Shown: positions 33,224-42,778, numbered from the stretch's first letter. The stretch: 44,447 nt of DNA from Acidobacteriaceae bacterium (GCA_003131635.1 PKVZ01000061.1:50031-94477), one strand, 5' to 3'. Numbers and translations are program-made. The notes: a model not told the origin generated them from the sequence alone.

Positions 33224-34294
33224 ATGCATCTTCTTCACGTGGTTGGGGCTCGACCAAACTTTATGAAGGCAGCTCCTGTTTTGCGCGCGGCCGGCAATAG
33301 GTCGCGAGTAGAGCAGACCTTAGTGCACACTGGACAGCACTATGACGCCAACATGTCAGAAGTCTTTTTCTCGCAACTAGAGATTCCATCACCGGACTTC
33401 AACCTGGGCGTCGGCTCGAGTAGCCATGCGCAGCAAACCGCGGAGATCATGAGTAAGTTCGAACCAATCGTGTTAAAGCGGAAACCTGACGTCGTACTGG
33501 TTTATGGCGACGTCAACTCCACCGTGGCAGCTGCTCTAGTCTGTGCGAAATTAGGCATCCGGGTGGGACATGTAGAAGCCGGACTCCGTTCGTTTGACTG
33601 GAATATGCCGGAAGAAATCAACCGCGTCATCACCGACCGGCTGGCTGATTTCCTGTTCACTCCATCCGAAGATGGCGATGTAAATCTGGGGCACGAAGGC
33701 ATTCCGGCCGAAAAGATATACCGCGTCGGCAATGTCATGATCGATTCTTTGGTGCGTCTATTGCCGGCCGCTAACCAGTGCACGAGGAACGGCTTCCCCG
33801 AACGTTATGCTCTTGTTACCCTTCATCGACCGTCCAACGTTGACGACTCCCAAAGCCTGAAGAGCATTCTGCAAGCGCTATTGGAAATTAACGAAGATTT
33901 GCCGGTGATCTTTCCCGTACACCCCAGAACTCGCGAGCGCATAGAAAAGTTTGCGCTCAACGCCGGGAAACTGCACTTATTGGAACCCCTCCCTTATGTG
34001 GAATTCCTGGCCCTGCAGCGCCGCGCGGTTGTTGTCATTACCGATTCGGGAGGAATCCAGGAAGAAACAACCTACTTGGGAGTGCCTTGCTTAACTCTGC
34101 GGAACAGTACGGAACGTCCGGTGACTGTCACCTTGGGTACTAACGTGGTTGTTGGACAGGAAAGAGATAAACTTAGTTTCGAGTTATCGAAGATCGTTGC
34201 AGGAAAAGCCAAGAAAGGAACTGTACCGCCGCTATGGGACGGGCATGCCGGTGAACGTATAGCCGACGTTCTACAGACTCTCCGACTTCACTGA
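33224..34294 (+). CDS. wecB: UDP-N-acetylglucosamine 2-epimerase (non-hydrolysing)
   Basis: WecB interconverts UDP-GlcNAc and UDP-ManNAc, a precursor of surface polysaccharides. The 356-residue protein begins MHLLHVVGARPNFMKAAPV, then shows VHTGQHYD, VYGDVNSTVAAALV, HVEAGLRSFDWNMPEEINR, VTLHRPSNVD and TDSGGIQEETTYLGVPCLTLR, the family hallmarks with catalytic His and Glu residues. ATG 33224 places the first strand at the N-terminus; the frame is open to 33170. It is detached from the EPS operon by the peptidase gene, and its base composition seems lower in GC than the EPS genes, so it may have a separate history. No ManNAc dehydrogenase is nearby. Confidence 0.93.
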   Translation: MHLLHVVGARPNFMKAAPVLRAAGNRSRVEQTLVHTGQHYDANMSEVFFSQLEIPSPDFNLGVGSSSHAQQTAEIMSKFEPIVLKRKPDVVLVYGDVNSTVAAALVCAKLGIRVGHVEAGLRSFDWNMPEEINRVITDRLADFLFTPSEDGDVNLGHEGIPAEKIYRVGNVMIDSLVRLLPAANQCTRNGFPERYALVTLHRPSNVDDSQSLKSILQALLEINEDLPVIFPVHPRTRERIEKFALNAGKLHLLEPLPYVEFLALQRRAVVVITDSGGIQEETTYLGVPCLTLRNSTERPVTVTLGTNVVVGQERDKLSFELSKIVAGKAKKGTVPPLWDGHAGERIADVLQTLRLH

Positions 34295-34382
34295 AGGCAA
34301 GCGATGATGCGGGCGCGGCCGGAGCCGGCAGCCATCTGGTGACGGGAACGGATGCTCGGCGATGACGGACGGTTGACGATCC

Positions 34383-34874
34383 CTAGCGATGGGCAAGATC
34401 AAACGTCACAGCCCCGGCCGAGGATCCGATGTTCAGCAGGGAGACCATGCGTTCGAGTTTGTGGTGTCCGGTCTTGTGGAAGAAATAACTGAGACCGACC
34501 ACACCGGCCATCTCGCCGGCGAAGTTCACAGCCAAGGCGGTTGTGCTGCCGGAGAATAGGCGCGTAACGGGATTGAGTTCTTGGCCACCTCCGCGTAGAT
34601 TGTCTCGGGTAATAACGAAGTCGGCTGCGCTGAAGGCAGCACTGGTCGCAAACAGAAGGCTGTTCTCACGGTCCCAGAATCGATGGCGGGGCACTTCCGG
34701 CGATGTGACTGTGGGGGCCGAGGTTACCATTGGTGCAGGTTCGATCACTCCCGGTTGAAGCAGCGCGTAAGAGATCTGCTGGCCAAGTCCCGGTCGGCTG
34801 AGGGCCAGGACCGCCAGCCCCAGAAAAATTGCGGCTTTCGGTTTCAGCATGAAGCCCAACCCGTTCGTCGGCAT
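34383..34874 (-). CDS. secreted/membrane hypothetical protein
   Basis: The 163-residue product has an N-terminal signal or anchor (AAIFLGLAVLALSRPGLGQ), a Pro/Thr-rich linker, and a compact C-terminal half: HRFWDRENSLLFATSAAF, the ELNPVTRLF segment, two helices (ALAVNFAGEMAGVVGLSYF) and FFHKTGHHKLERMVSLLNI. The TGHHKLER region resembles a motif in small acidobacterial hypothetical proteins, from memory only. An internal ATG at 34850 begins right before the signal and may be the true start. It is convergent with wecB and lies downstream of the TonB-like gene, 222 bases away. Function unknown. Confidence 0.7.
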   Translation of the reverse strand: MPTNGLGFMLKPKAAIFLGLAVLALSRPGLGQQISYALLQPGVIEPAPMVTSAPTVTSPEVPRHRFWDRENSLLFATSAAFSAADFVITRDNLRGGGQELNPVTRLFSGSTTALAVNFAGEMAGVVGLSYFFHKTGHHKLERMVSLLNIGSSAGAVTFDLAHR

Positions 34875-35096
34875 AATTCTAGTGAATCTCCAGCATTAGC
34901 TATCCGTACACGTGCTAGCGCATGTGCCGGGCCAAGTCGAATGGCTTTGAGGTACCGCTAAGGCCTTTAGAATTAATACGTTGGTTGCGTGGATTAGTGC
35001 GATAACTTCATCGTGCGCAAGCACTTGCACACTGTTGCAGAAGGGGAATGATCTTCGAGTCTTGAACGAACTCCTTAATTAAGTTGCGGCATCAGC
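34875..35096. other. intergenic spacer without recognised feature
   Basis: The spacer between the hypothetical gene and the TonB-like gene is AT-richer than its neighbours. I see no coding frame or clear terminator in it. Confidence 0.4.
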
Positions 35097-35951
35097 CTAG
35101 CTTGTCTTCGCGGGATTGTCTGAGATCTGAATCGAAAAATTGACGGTAATTCTTGCTTTGGTTTCGACGGGCTGACCGTTCTGAAGATAGGGCTTGAAGC
35201 GCCACTGGCGTACCGCCTGCTGCGCCGCCGTGGTCAGGATGGCGGGGCCGCTAACTATGCGAAGGCTCTCGATGGAGCCGTCGGTGCCGACCACTGCTTG
35301 CAACACTACGGAACCCTGCACCCGGGCGTGCTGTCCCAGTAAGGGATAGGTCGCCTCGACGGTTTGCCGCAGTTCGGGAACGCTCGCAGGAGAAAGACGC
35401 TCGCGCTCGGCGGCATTCGCGGGCAGAGCCGCCACTGAAGCGGTGACGGCTGTTGATACACGGTTTGAATCCTTGGGGATCTCTACTTGGGTGACGTTGC
35501 TTTCGGGATGAACCGTGCGGTGTGTGTCGCCTGCAACCACTTCTACCTCCAGCGGAGGAAGGACGGTTCGATTGGTCGCCACCACTGGCGAGTGGAGGCT
35601 GGCAGAATCGTTGGGAGTCGGCGCTGTGACAGTTGGTTCGGTGGAAGTCTTCCGAGCGATGTGGCTCTTTGGCGTGATAGCGGGGGCCGCTGGCGCTTGG
35701 CTGGTCTTCGCTGGCACAGCCACCGAGTTCGGTTTCGAGACGTTTTCCGAGCTCGCGGCATCGGATTCCAGCGCTTCGTCCGAGCCAAACCAGAAATCGC
35801 GGTTCTTCCCGATCACAACGGCGAGGGCAACCAGCAGTAGAAAAAGCGCGATCAGCAACTGGCGAGGCTGCTTATTTGCAAGACCAGCCTGAGGACCAGC
35901 AAACTCCGTTCTCGGATTCCGCTCCAGCGTTTCGTGTCTTTCGATCCGCAT
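35097..35951 (-). CDS. TonB-family energy transducer protein
   Basis: A 284-residue protein with one N-terminal membrane helix (LLIALFLLLVALAVVIG, residues about 32-48), a Pro/Ala/Thr-rich periplasmic linker (about 60-190) and a C-terminal TonB domain. The domain is marked by ATYPLLGQHARVQGSVVLQA, VVGTDGSIESLRIVSG and AVRQWRFKPYLQNGQPVE, the usual TonB C-terminal motif. TonB proteins pass proton-motive energy from ExbB/ExbD to outer-membrane receptors; exbBD are not in the window. A large TonB-dependent receptor lies 800 bases away on the opposite strand, a plausible partner. Related acidobacterial proteins often lack a dedicated receptor, so pairing is inference. Confidence 0.85.
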   Translation of the reverse strand: MRIERHETLERNPRTEFAGPQAGLANKQPRQLLIALFLLLVALAVVIGKNRDFWFGSDEALESDAASSENVSKPNSVAVPAKTSQAPAAPAITPKSHIARKTSTEPTVTAPTPNDSASLHSPVVATNRTVLPPLEVEVVAGDTHRTVHPESNVTQVEIPKDSNRVSTAVTASVAALPANAAERERLSPASVPELRQTVEATYPLLGQHARVQGSVVLQAVVGTDGSIESLRIVSGPAILTTAAQQAVRQWRFKPYLQNGQPVETKARITVNFSIQISDNPAKTS

Positions 35952-36156
35952 CCTGCCCCCGTTTGAAATAGGCCTCGATCAAGAGCGCCATTTTCCAGGC
36001 ACGAGTATCCTGAGGCCGTGAGCGCATTAGGACAATGGCACGATCCGGGAACCGTGTAGCCTGACAGTGCCATGCTTCGCGCCTTATTTTTTCTGCGCCA
36101 CTACCATCGTTGGTTTAGAACTATCTGTCGATTAATTTTGCGCCGGGAGAGAACGC

Positions 36157-36660
36157 TTGGTGATTGTGATGATGGGCGTGGCGGGAGCAGGGAAGACAAC
36201 GGTCGGAAGACTGCTGGCTTCCCAGCTGGGATGGGATTTTAAAGATGCGGACGATTACCACTCGGCAGCCAATGTGGAGAAGATGCGCAGCGGGATTCCC
36301 CTGACTGATGCCGATCGCGACCCCTGGTTATCGACGCTGCGGGCGCTGATTGGCGACTGGATTAAAGCCGGAAAAAACGCAGTACTTGCCTGTTCGGCCT
36401 TGAAGCGAGGGTACCGAGCTCCCTTGCGGGTCGGGCCTGAAGTGAAATTCGTCTATCTCAAGGTCGCGAAAGAGGTCCTGCGGCAGCGACTGAAGGCCCG
36501 CCACGGTCACTACATGACGGAATCGATGCTCGCCAGTCAGCTGGAAACGCTGGAAGAGCCGGAGCATGCCACGGTGATCGAGGCGGGCGCTACTCCCGAA
36601 GAGATTGTGGACGGAATCCGGACCCAGCTGGGTGTGACAGCGAAATCTGAATCCCCATAA
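36157..36660 (+). CDS. gntK: gluconokinase
   Basis: GntK phosphorylates D-gluconate to 6-phosphogluconate. The 167-residue product is of GntK length, with Walker A GVAGAGKTT (residues 7-15), the DADDYHSAANVEKM substrate segment, GIPLTDADRDPWL, and the ACSALKRGYR segment, all close to the GntK family pattern. The TTG at 36157 is preferred, with GGGAG ending seven bases upstream; GTG 36160 is also possible. No gluconate transporter or dehydrogenase is adjacent. It is followed by the receptor gene after 104 bases that include a separate promoter, so the two are probably not strictly co-regulated. Confidence 0.93.
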   Translation: MVIVMMGVAGAGKTTVGRLLASQLGWDFKDADDYHSAANVEKMRSGIPLTDADRDPWLSTLRALIGDWIKAGKNAVLACSALKRGYRAPLRVGPEVKFVYLKVAKEVLRQRLKARHGHYMTESMLASQLETLEEPEHATVIEAGATPEEIVDGIRTQLGVTAKSESP

Positions 36661-36705
36661 TCCAAAATATTTACCCATTTTTAACCTGTTTTGATATTAC
36701 CGGTC

Positions 36706-36735
36706 TTGAACCTGAACCATTACGTTTGCTATAAC
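36706..36735 (+). promoter_or_regulatory. candidate sigma-70 promoter of the Oar-like receptor
   Basis: TTGAAC (36706-36711) and TATAAC (36730-36735) are separated by 18 bases and lie about 30 bases before the GTG start, with AAGGAGG between. Both hexamers have few mismatches to consensus. Confidence 0.5.
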
Positions 36736-36764
36736 GGCGGGTCATTCTAAAGGAGGGTCCTAAC

Positions 36765-39700
36765 GTGATCTCCCGTCGTCGGTCGTCTGCCCTATCCGTT
36801 ACGACGTTTTTCTGTCGAGCGCTATTCACTGCAGTCCTCACTCTCATCGTTTCATCGCACTTCGCTCCGGCCCAGCAAACTTTGGGCGCCATCACCGGCA
36901 CGGTGACTGATCCCTCGGGAGCTGTCGTGTCCGACGCCACTGTGAAAGCGGTCAATATCGCGACCAACCTCGAAGTTGTTGCTCATACCAAGAACGGCGC
37001 TTTCCAGATTCCGGATCTTCCCGTCGGAACCTATCGAGTCACCGTCACGAAAGACGGTTTCAAAACGGAAACACACACGAAAATCCTGGTGTCCGGTAGC
37101 CGTACAACGACAGTGGACACGTCTCTGGTGGTGGGCTCGATCGGCACCACCGTGGAAGTGAACGCCGTGCCCTTGATGAACCAGGTGGACACCACGATCG
37201 GCTATGTGGTCGATAGCAACACCATCGAAACGACCCCGCTGGGCACTGGCAGCTTCACGCAACTGGCGATTCTTAGCCCTGGTGTTCATGCGGACTTCCT
37301 TGGTGGAGGCGGCGCCAACACGGGCCTTGGCAATCAGGCCATCTTCGCTAACGGAAACCGGGACACCAGCAATAGCTTTTCCTTAAACGGTGTCAGCACC
37401 AACAACCTCTTTAACGGCAATTCCACCAGCCAGGTAGGTGAAAACCGCTTCGTGCTCAATACAGGTGAGAACTTCGGTGCGGGCGGTACTATCCAAACCA
37501 GCACATCGGTGTATGGCGCGATTGGCCAGGCTCTTCCCACCCCGCCGCCGGATGCCATTCAGGAGATCGCCGTCAACTCCTCGCAATACGACGCCACCCA
37601 GGGCAACAACAGCGGCGCGCACATCAGCGTACTGACTAAGTCTGGTACGAACGCTCTGCATGGTTCACTATGGGAACAGTGGCAGAACAGCGATATGAAT
37701 GCCACACCGTACTTCTACAACGCTGCCGGCATCAATCCTGTCACCAATCAGCCTTATCTGCCTCGTCCTTTCCTGAACCGGAACGCTTTTGGCGGGACCA
37801 TCGGCGGGCCGATCATCAAAGACAAGTTGTTCTTCTTTGGGTCTTATCAGGGAGTCCGCATTGCCGATGCGCAGTCTTCCACCAAAGATGTGACCGTGCC
37901 TCTGGGTTTGACGGATGACCGCAGTACGCAGGGAATCATTAACATGATCCAGGCGACCTACGGCAGCACCATTACCTCGAGCCAGATCAATAGCGCGGCC
38001 GCGGCCATCCTGAATGCAAAACTTCCCAACGGACAGTATCTGGTACCGAGCGCGCAGTACACTTCGACGCAGGGCGTCGCGCTCGGCTACGATGCCATCG
38101 TGCAAGGCCCCAATACGCAAGCCACCGTAAGCCAAGGGATCGCCAGCATCGACTATGTTGTAAGCTCCAAGGATCGCTTGTCCGGGCGATATTACATTCA
38201 GAGCAATCCCACCAACAATCCTTTTGGCTCGGTCGGTTCGCTGCTGGGATTTCCACAGCAGCTTTCCGCCGGCAGCCAGGTATTTTCCCTCGCGAACTCC
38301 GTCGTGCTCTCTCCTAACCTCACTTGGGAGCAGCATGTGGGGTTCACTCGCCTGCGAGCTTATGCCAGTACAACCAACGGATTTGCCCCGGGTTCGGTGG
38401 GCATCAGCCTGCCGGGCGCGGCGACTTTTCCTCAGTTCGAAATCTCTACCTCGGACCCTACGGTCAGTGCTGGTTTGGAGTTTGGTCCCAGCCCCAGCTT
38501 TGGCAATGGTGGCATGATCCAGAATCAATGGGAGTATGGGACCTCCGCGAGTTGGGTGAAAGGAAAACATATCCTGAGCGCGGGGACGACGTGGGACCAC
38601 ACCCAACTCAATATCCTCAATAACAACACAAATACCGATACGCTCGACTTCGAGACCTTCCTGGATTTCGTAGAAGGCACCTTGCACGGGGGCAATGAGT
38701 TCGCTGGTTCGGCTCACCGTTATTACCGCTCCGATACCGTGGGCACCTACATTAACGACAACTATAAGATGAGGAGAAACCTCACGGTAACAGCCGGGTT
38801 GCGTTGGGATATCGACGGGCCGCTCTCGGAGAAATACGGCCTGCTTACCGGCTTTGACCCCTCTAAATACAGTTACACACAATGCACCGTTGGTGGGTTG
38901 CCGGCGGACCCAGCTTTGACCGAGTACAACTACGGCACTTGTGACGCAGGGACTGACGTCATCACCGGCTCTGGACTGGAAATCGCTGGGAATAACAAGA
39001 CTGGCGCGACGCCCGGAGCCAGCAATTCGCTTATGAAAAATCATCAGTGGGGTTTCGCGCCGCGCATCGGCATCGCGTGGTCTCCAATGTCTAAGTTGAC
39101 CGTGCGCGCAGGCTACGGTATCTACTACGATCGCGGCGAGCTATTCAGCTACCTGTCGCCGAGCGCAGGATCCGGATTTAACGGCCCATTCGGCGTCACT
39201 CTCGCGCCTCCATTCGTCCAACCGATCTCTGTTGCGAAGGGCGCGACGCTCTCTCAGCCGTTCGGCACGACTTTGCCGGCGGCACCGCCAGCCACGGGTG
39301 CAGCTTTCCTCGCCTACCTGCCGAACCTCGAGCAGACTGCTTGCGGTTACCCGGGATGCTGGCCGACCAACAATCTTTACGGTCCTTTCCTGTTTGGCGG
39401 TTACGATATCAACAACAAACTGCCTTACACGCAGAACTGGACACTCGACTTTCAATATCAGCCCTCCAGCAGCTGGATGTTCGAGGCCGGTTATGTCGGC
39501 AATCACGGCACGCATTTGGTGCTGCCCATTCCCTTCAACCAACCGCTCATCGCCACACCGACGAATGTGGTGAACGGGCAAACCAGTTCCTACGGGGGTA
39601 CCAGCCCGGCGGCTAACCAGAACGTGTACTACACTGGGCTAACCCCGCTGGATACCGAGCCCATCTATACGAATGAATACGCTGGCAATGCGCCGATCCG

Positions 39701-40595
39701 CGTACCCTATCCCGGTTACGACATGAACGCGGTGTTGTATAAGGCGGAGGGCACATCGAACTTCGATGCATTGCAACTGCAGGTTCACAAGCGCCTGACC
39801 AACGGCCTGCAATTCACTTCGTCTTACACCTGGTCTCATTCGCTGGACGAGCAGAGCGGCCTGGGACTCTTTTTTACCGGAAATAATCCGGCCAATCCCC
39901 GCGCCAACTATGCCTCCTCGGATTTCGATCAGACCCACGTTTTTCTGATCAACTACAGCTATACCACTCCTAAGCTCGTGGACAGAGGGGCGTGGGGAAA
40001 CGTGGTCAATGGCTGGATCATTGGTGGCCAGACTGTGGCGCAAAGCGGGCAGCCCTACAGCGTCTACGACTATTCGGGCTCAGTAGCGAGTCTGTACTAC
40101 GGCACCACCAACTATATTGGGAACCCCATTGTGCCGCTGTTGCCTGGCATAACGGCCAAGCAGGCATCTCACCCTGGCGCCAATTGTGCGGGAATTTCGA
40201 CAGAACTTTGTAAGCTCAATTCCGCTGATTTCGGACCCCAGTTCGTGGCTCCGGGGACCAACGGAGTTCCTGCTTGCGACGCTACCGGGTGCGATAACTA
40301 TGAGTCCTTGTATGGAACTACCGGCCGCAACACTTTTCGAGGCCCATTCCAGGTGCGCTTCGATACAAGCCTGGCCAAGCAGTTCCTAATCAAAGAGCGC
40401 TACCAGCTGAGGTTTGAAGCCGATGCGTTCAATATTTTCAACCATCCCGATTTCGACACGCCAAACAACGACGTAACCTTCTTTCCCAATTACTACGGTC
40501 CGCCATCGATTCCCCCGCAAGGGAGTTTGGGCGTCATCCAGCACACGATTGGCAGCCCACGCTTCCTGCAGCTCTCGCTGCATTTGGCGTTCTGA
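36765..40595 (+). CDS. Oar-like TonB-dependent receptor with carboxypeptidase-regulatory domain
   Basis: The 1276-residue outer-membrane protein has a basic signal peptide (cleaved near APAQQ), then a carboxypeptidase-regulatory-like beta-sandwich (about 38-125, GAITGTVTDPSGAVVSDATV and GTYRVTVTKDGF). A plug-like region follows (about 130-290, ANGNRDTSNSFSLNGV and EIAVNSSQYDATQG), and then a very long beta-barrel ending in Phe (FLQLSLHLAF). Barrel landmarks include the FGGTIGGPIIKDKLFFFGSY segment and YKMRRNLTVTAGLRWD. This layout is the multi-copy acidobacterial Oar/TonB receptor family, probably for large or carbohydrate-derived substrates; the ligand is unknown. The GTG at 36765 follows AAGGAGG closely. 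Neighbouring gluconokinase does not prove a sugar ligand. Confidence 0.92.
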   Translation: MISRRRSSALSVTTFFCRALFTAVLTLIVSSHFAPAQQTLGAITGTVTDPSGAVVSDATVKAVNIATNLEVVAHTKNGAFQIPDLPVGTYRVTVTKDGFKTETHTKILVSGSRTTTVDTSLVVGSIGTTVEVNAVPLMNQVDTTIGYVVDSNTIETTPLGTGSFTQLAILSPGVHADFLGGGGANTGLGNQAIFANGNRDTSNSFSLNGVSTNNLFNGNSTSQVGENRFVLNTGENFGAGGTIQTSTSVYGAIGQALPTPPPDAIQEIAVNSSQYDATQGNNSGAHISVLTKSGTNALHGSLWEQWQNSDMNATPYFYNAAGINPVTNQPYLPRPFLNRNAFGGTIGGPIIKDKLFFFGSYQGVRIADAQSSTKDVTVPLGLTDDRSTQGIINMIQATYGSTITSSQINSAAAAILNAKLPNGQYLVPSAQYTSTQGVALGYDAIVQGPNTQATVSQGIASIDYVVSSKDRLSGRYYIQSNPTNNPFGSVGSLLGFPQQLSAGSQVFSLANSVVLSPNLTWEQHVGFTRLRAYASTTNGFAPGSVGISLPGAATFPQFEISTSDPTVSAGLEFGPSPSFGNGGMIQNQWEYGTSASWVKGKHILSAGTTWDHTQLNILNNNTNTDTLDFETFLDFVEGTLHGGNEFAGSAHRYYRSDTVGTYINDNYKMRRNLTVTAGLRWDIDGPLSEKYGLLTGFDPSKYSYTQCTVGGLPADPALTEYNYGTCDAGTDVITGSGLEIAGNNKTGATPGASNSLMKNHQWGFAPRIGIAWSPMSKLTVRAGYGIYYDRGELFSYLSPSAGSGFNGPFGVTLAPPFVQPISVAKGATLSQPFGTTLPAAPPATGAAFLAYLPNLEQTACGYPGCWPTNNLYGPFLFGGYDINNKLPYTQNWTLDFQYQPSSSWMFEAGYVGNHGTHLVLPIPFNQPLIATPTNVVNGQTSSYGGTSPAANQNVYYTGLTPLDTEPIYTNEYAGNAPIRVPYPGYDMNAVLYKAEGTSNFDALQLQVHKRLTNGLQFTSSYTWSHSLDEQSGLGLFFTGNNPANPRANYASSDFDQTHVFLINYSYTTPKLVDRGAWGNVVNGWIIGGQTVAQSGQPYSVYDYSGSVASLYYGTTNYIGNPIVPLLPGITAKQASHPGANCAGISTELCKLNSADFGPQFVAPGTNGVPACDATGCDNYESLYGTTGRNTFRGPFQVRFDTSLAKQFLIKERYQLRFEADAFNIFNHPDFDTPNNDVTFFPNYYGPPSIPPQGSLGVIQHTIGSPRFLQLSLHLAF

Positions 40596-40633
40596 TTTGA
40601 GGTGAGAGGAGTGGACGAATTCTGCATCGTGAA

Positions 40634-41584
40634 ATGAAAATTGCGCGATTTAGACGGGGGCTGGTCAGCCTGGCGCTGATCGCCCTCGTTCTTTTGCAGA
40701 GCGTGGGGGCAGGCGCGTGGGGGAACGAGGGGCATACTTTAATCAACCGCGTTGCGGCGGAGAAAATTCCCGCCAGCATGCCGCGGTTTTTCCGGCGCGC
40801 GGGCGCTGAGATTGCTTATCTCGGGCCTGAGCCCGATCGGTGGCGCAGTCCCACCGAATTTGCGCTGAAAAATGCGCAGGAGCCGGATCACTTCATCGAT
40901 CTGGAGAGAGTCGACTGGCTCGATCCGCTGCCTCGCGGGCGCTATGAATTTTATCGAAAGCTTTACGAGAAACGTGCTGCGACTACCGACCACCCTGACG
41001 ATTATCTTCCCGAGCATGTTGGCTTGCAGCCTTACATCACGATGGAAGTGTATGGACGGTTGAAGGCTGCATTTCGGGAGTATCGAAAACTGAAGGCCGA
41101 TCATCAGCCGACGGCGCCAGTTGAGCAGGCCATCATTTTCTATGCAGGCTGGCTGGGTCACTACGTTGCTGACGGGGCGCAGCCGCTGCATACGACAATC
41201 AAATACAACGGCTGGGTGGGGCCGAATCCGAACGGGTATACGACGCTGCATGACATCCATGCTCAGTTCGAGACAGCCTATGTTGGAGCGAACATCGCGG
41301 CAAAGAGTTTTTCTAGATTAGTGCACGCTCCGGAGAAGCTGGATGATCCCTTCGCAAGCTACGTCGCGTATCTCAGGCAGTCCAATGGACTGGTGGAAAA
41401 AGTTTATGCACTTGAAAAAGCAGGCGGCTTTCGCGACAAAGGTTCGCCCGAGGCGTTCGAATTCACGGCTCGTCGCCTAGCCGCAGGATCGCAGATGCTT
41501 TTGGATCTCTGGTACACCGCCTGGCTGGAGAGCGCGGTGGCCTTACCTTCTCCGGAGCGTTCCGCACCACCTCTTACTAAATAG
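40634..41584 (+). CDS. secreted S1/P1-nuclease / phospholipase C-superfamily-like protein
   Basis: A 316-residue exported protein. The signal peptide ends at GAGA, so the mature chain would begin with Trp29 and carry His34 (WGNEGH), matching the Trp1/His6 zinc ligands of S1/P1 nucleases. Further matches are DHFIDLE, and HYVADGAQPLH, the H-x3-D...QPLH zinc motif. The last zinc motif differs: where S1/P1 has His-x3-Asp, this protein has LHDIHAQFE, so metal coordination may be altered. The protein could be a 3'-nucleotidase/nuclease or a lipid hydrolase of the same fold. It starts 38 bases after the receptor gene and could be co-transcribed with it. Confidence 0.78.
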   Translation: MKIARFRRGLVSLALIALVLLQSVGAGAWGNEGHTLINRVAAEKIPASMPRFFRRAGAEIAYLGPEPDRWRSPTEFALKNAQEPDHFIDLERVDWLDPLPRGRYEFYRKLYEKRAATTDHPDDYLPEHVGLQPYITMEVYGRLKAAFREYRKLKADHQPTAPVEQAIIFYAGWLGHYVADGAQPLHTTIKYNGWVGPNPNGYTTLHDIHAQFETAYVGANIAAKSFSRLVHAPEKLDDPFASYVAYLRQSNGLVEKVYALEKAGGFRDKGSPEAFEFTARRLAAGSQMLLDLWYTAWLESAVALPSPERSAPPLTK

Positions 41585-41621
41585 GGCAGCGCGTCTTGTC
41601 TAAACTGATTTAACGCAAGGA

Positions 41622-41652
41622 CAAAAAAGCCGCGCTGCTTTGGGCAGCGCGG
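41622..41652 (-). terminator. intrinsic terminator of the PEP-CTERM gene
   Basis: CCGCGCTGC (41630-41638) and GCAGCGCGG (41644-41652) form a perfect 9-bp stem with a 5-base loop. Read on the minus strand, the stem is followed by GCTTTTTTG, a six-T tract. It lies 65 bases beyond the stop of the minus-strand PEP-CTERM gene. Confidence 0.85.
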
Positions 41653-41716
41653 TAAGGGTTCAGCGTCGAGAAGGGTGAAGCGACGCTGTTCATTAAGGAA
41701 AATGATTTGCGCCGAA

Positions 41717-42361
41717 CTATGCCTTGAGCAATTTTCGTCGCAGCGTACCGGCAAGACCGATCAGGCCAGTTCCCATCAGCATAAGGCTGCCGGGTTCAGG
41801 AACAGCGTTGTAGCCGAGAAACTCCTGCGGCAAACCAGCGCCACCCGACTGCGTGCCGGCGATCGGAGTGTAGAGGATCAATCCGTTGAATGCGCTGTTC
41901 TTGGCTGTTCCTGCCAGAATCAGGAATTCCGCCTCCACTGCTGCGCCGCCGCTGGTCACGAACATAGGGTTGTTGGCCGCATTCTGCGAGAACAGGCCCC
42001 AGATGGCCCATTGTCCGGCTCCCGCGCCGGTGGTACCCCCGAGGATGCTCTTGAAGATCAATCCAGCAGCTTTGTAATCGAGAGACGCACCCGAGCCAAA
42101 TAAGCCGATGGCCTGCAGCAGCGGCGCGGCCGTCGCCTGCCAGCTCTCCCCAACATAATTGTAGTTGTCATAGGCGTCGCAAATCAGCGTGGTGTAGGGC
42201 TGCCCGCTGCCGTTGATGGAGAACAGCCAGGGATAACTTGTGTTGTTTCCTGCACCGTGTCCCTCGTAGGTCAGGGTGACGGTGTTGGCAAAGGCGGGGC
42301 TAGCCAGAAGCAGCGAGAAAACCAAAACTGTAAGTACCACGTGCAGACGATTCAGGCGCAT
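41717..42361 (-). CDS. PEP-CTERM sorted secreted protein
   Basis: The 214-residue product has a signal peptide (VVLTVLVFSLLLASPAFA), a Gly/Ser/Asn-rich middle without recognised catalytic motif (TLTYEGHGAGNNTSYPWLF, LICDAYDNYNYVGESWQA), and a classic C-terminal sorting signal: VPEPGSLMLMGTGLIGLAG followed by TLRRKLLKA. PEP-CTERM proteins are exported, cut by exosortase and often tied to EPS. ATG 42361 is set by GGGAGG about seven bases upstream; an in-frame start at 42409 would add 16 polar residues. It has a strong terminator downstream and diverges from the second PEP-CTERM gene. No exosortase is found in the window. Confidence 0.9.
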   Translation of the reverse strand: MRLNRLHVVLTVLVFSLLLASPAFANTVTLTYEGHGAGNNTSYPWLFSINGSGQPYTTLICDAYDNYNYVGESWQATAAPLLQAIGLFGSGASLDYKAAGLIFKSILGGTTGAGAGQWAIWGLFSQNAANNPMFVTSGGAAVEAEFLILAGTAKNSAFNGLILYTPIAGTQSGGAGLPQEFLGYNAVPEPGSLMLMGTGLIGLAGTLRRKLLKA

Positions 42362-42778
42362 AGATTTGCCTCCCAGCAAACGACAGATAGATGTCACAAA
42401 CGGCGACAATGTTTACTTCGCCTACTTCTTTCCTTCGTTCGGGGGAGATCGGCCAGCAAACCAACGGAGGAATTGAATCCTCACTACTGGCTATGCCGCG
42501 AAGGACGGCTCATCTCGTTAATCAGAGAAAACTGACTCCGGTAACAGTAGCGAGAGTACCAGCGTGTGCGCCGCGTGGAAATGGCCCGTTCGTGGTGTTA
42601 CCAGGGTCACCTTGGGCGCGTCGTCTCCATCCTGCGAGACCGAGAGCGCGGGGAGCGAACCTGGGAGACACTGAGAAATCCACAGCGTATTTTATGCAAA
42701 CTATTGCGCTGTCTGCTAACATGGTCCCCAAACAAACGCGGATCTTCTTGAGTTTGTATGGGTCCGCGGGTTGCGGTG
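42362..42778. other. divergent intergenic region between two PEP-CTERM genes
   Basis: A long plus-strand frame crosses this region but has no ribosome site, motif or coding-like composition, so I treat it as non-coding. No clear sigma-54 site was found on the minus strand for the left-hand gene. Confidence 0.45.

Noticed and set aside
35024-35039. TTGCACACTGTTGCAG resembling a sigma-54 site
   Set aside because: The spacing is one base short of the RpoN requirement, the -24 GG is missing, and no plus-strand gene follows.
37668-39044. 458-codon minus-strand frame inside the Oar-like receptor gene
   Set aside because: The plus-strand receptor has clear domain motifs throughout; the opposite frame lacks any motif and is an antisense shadow.
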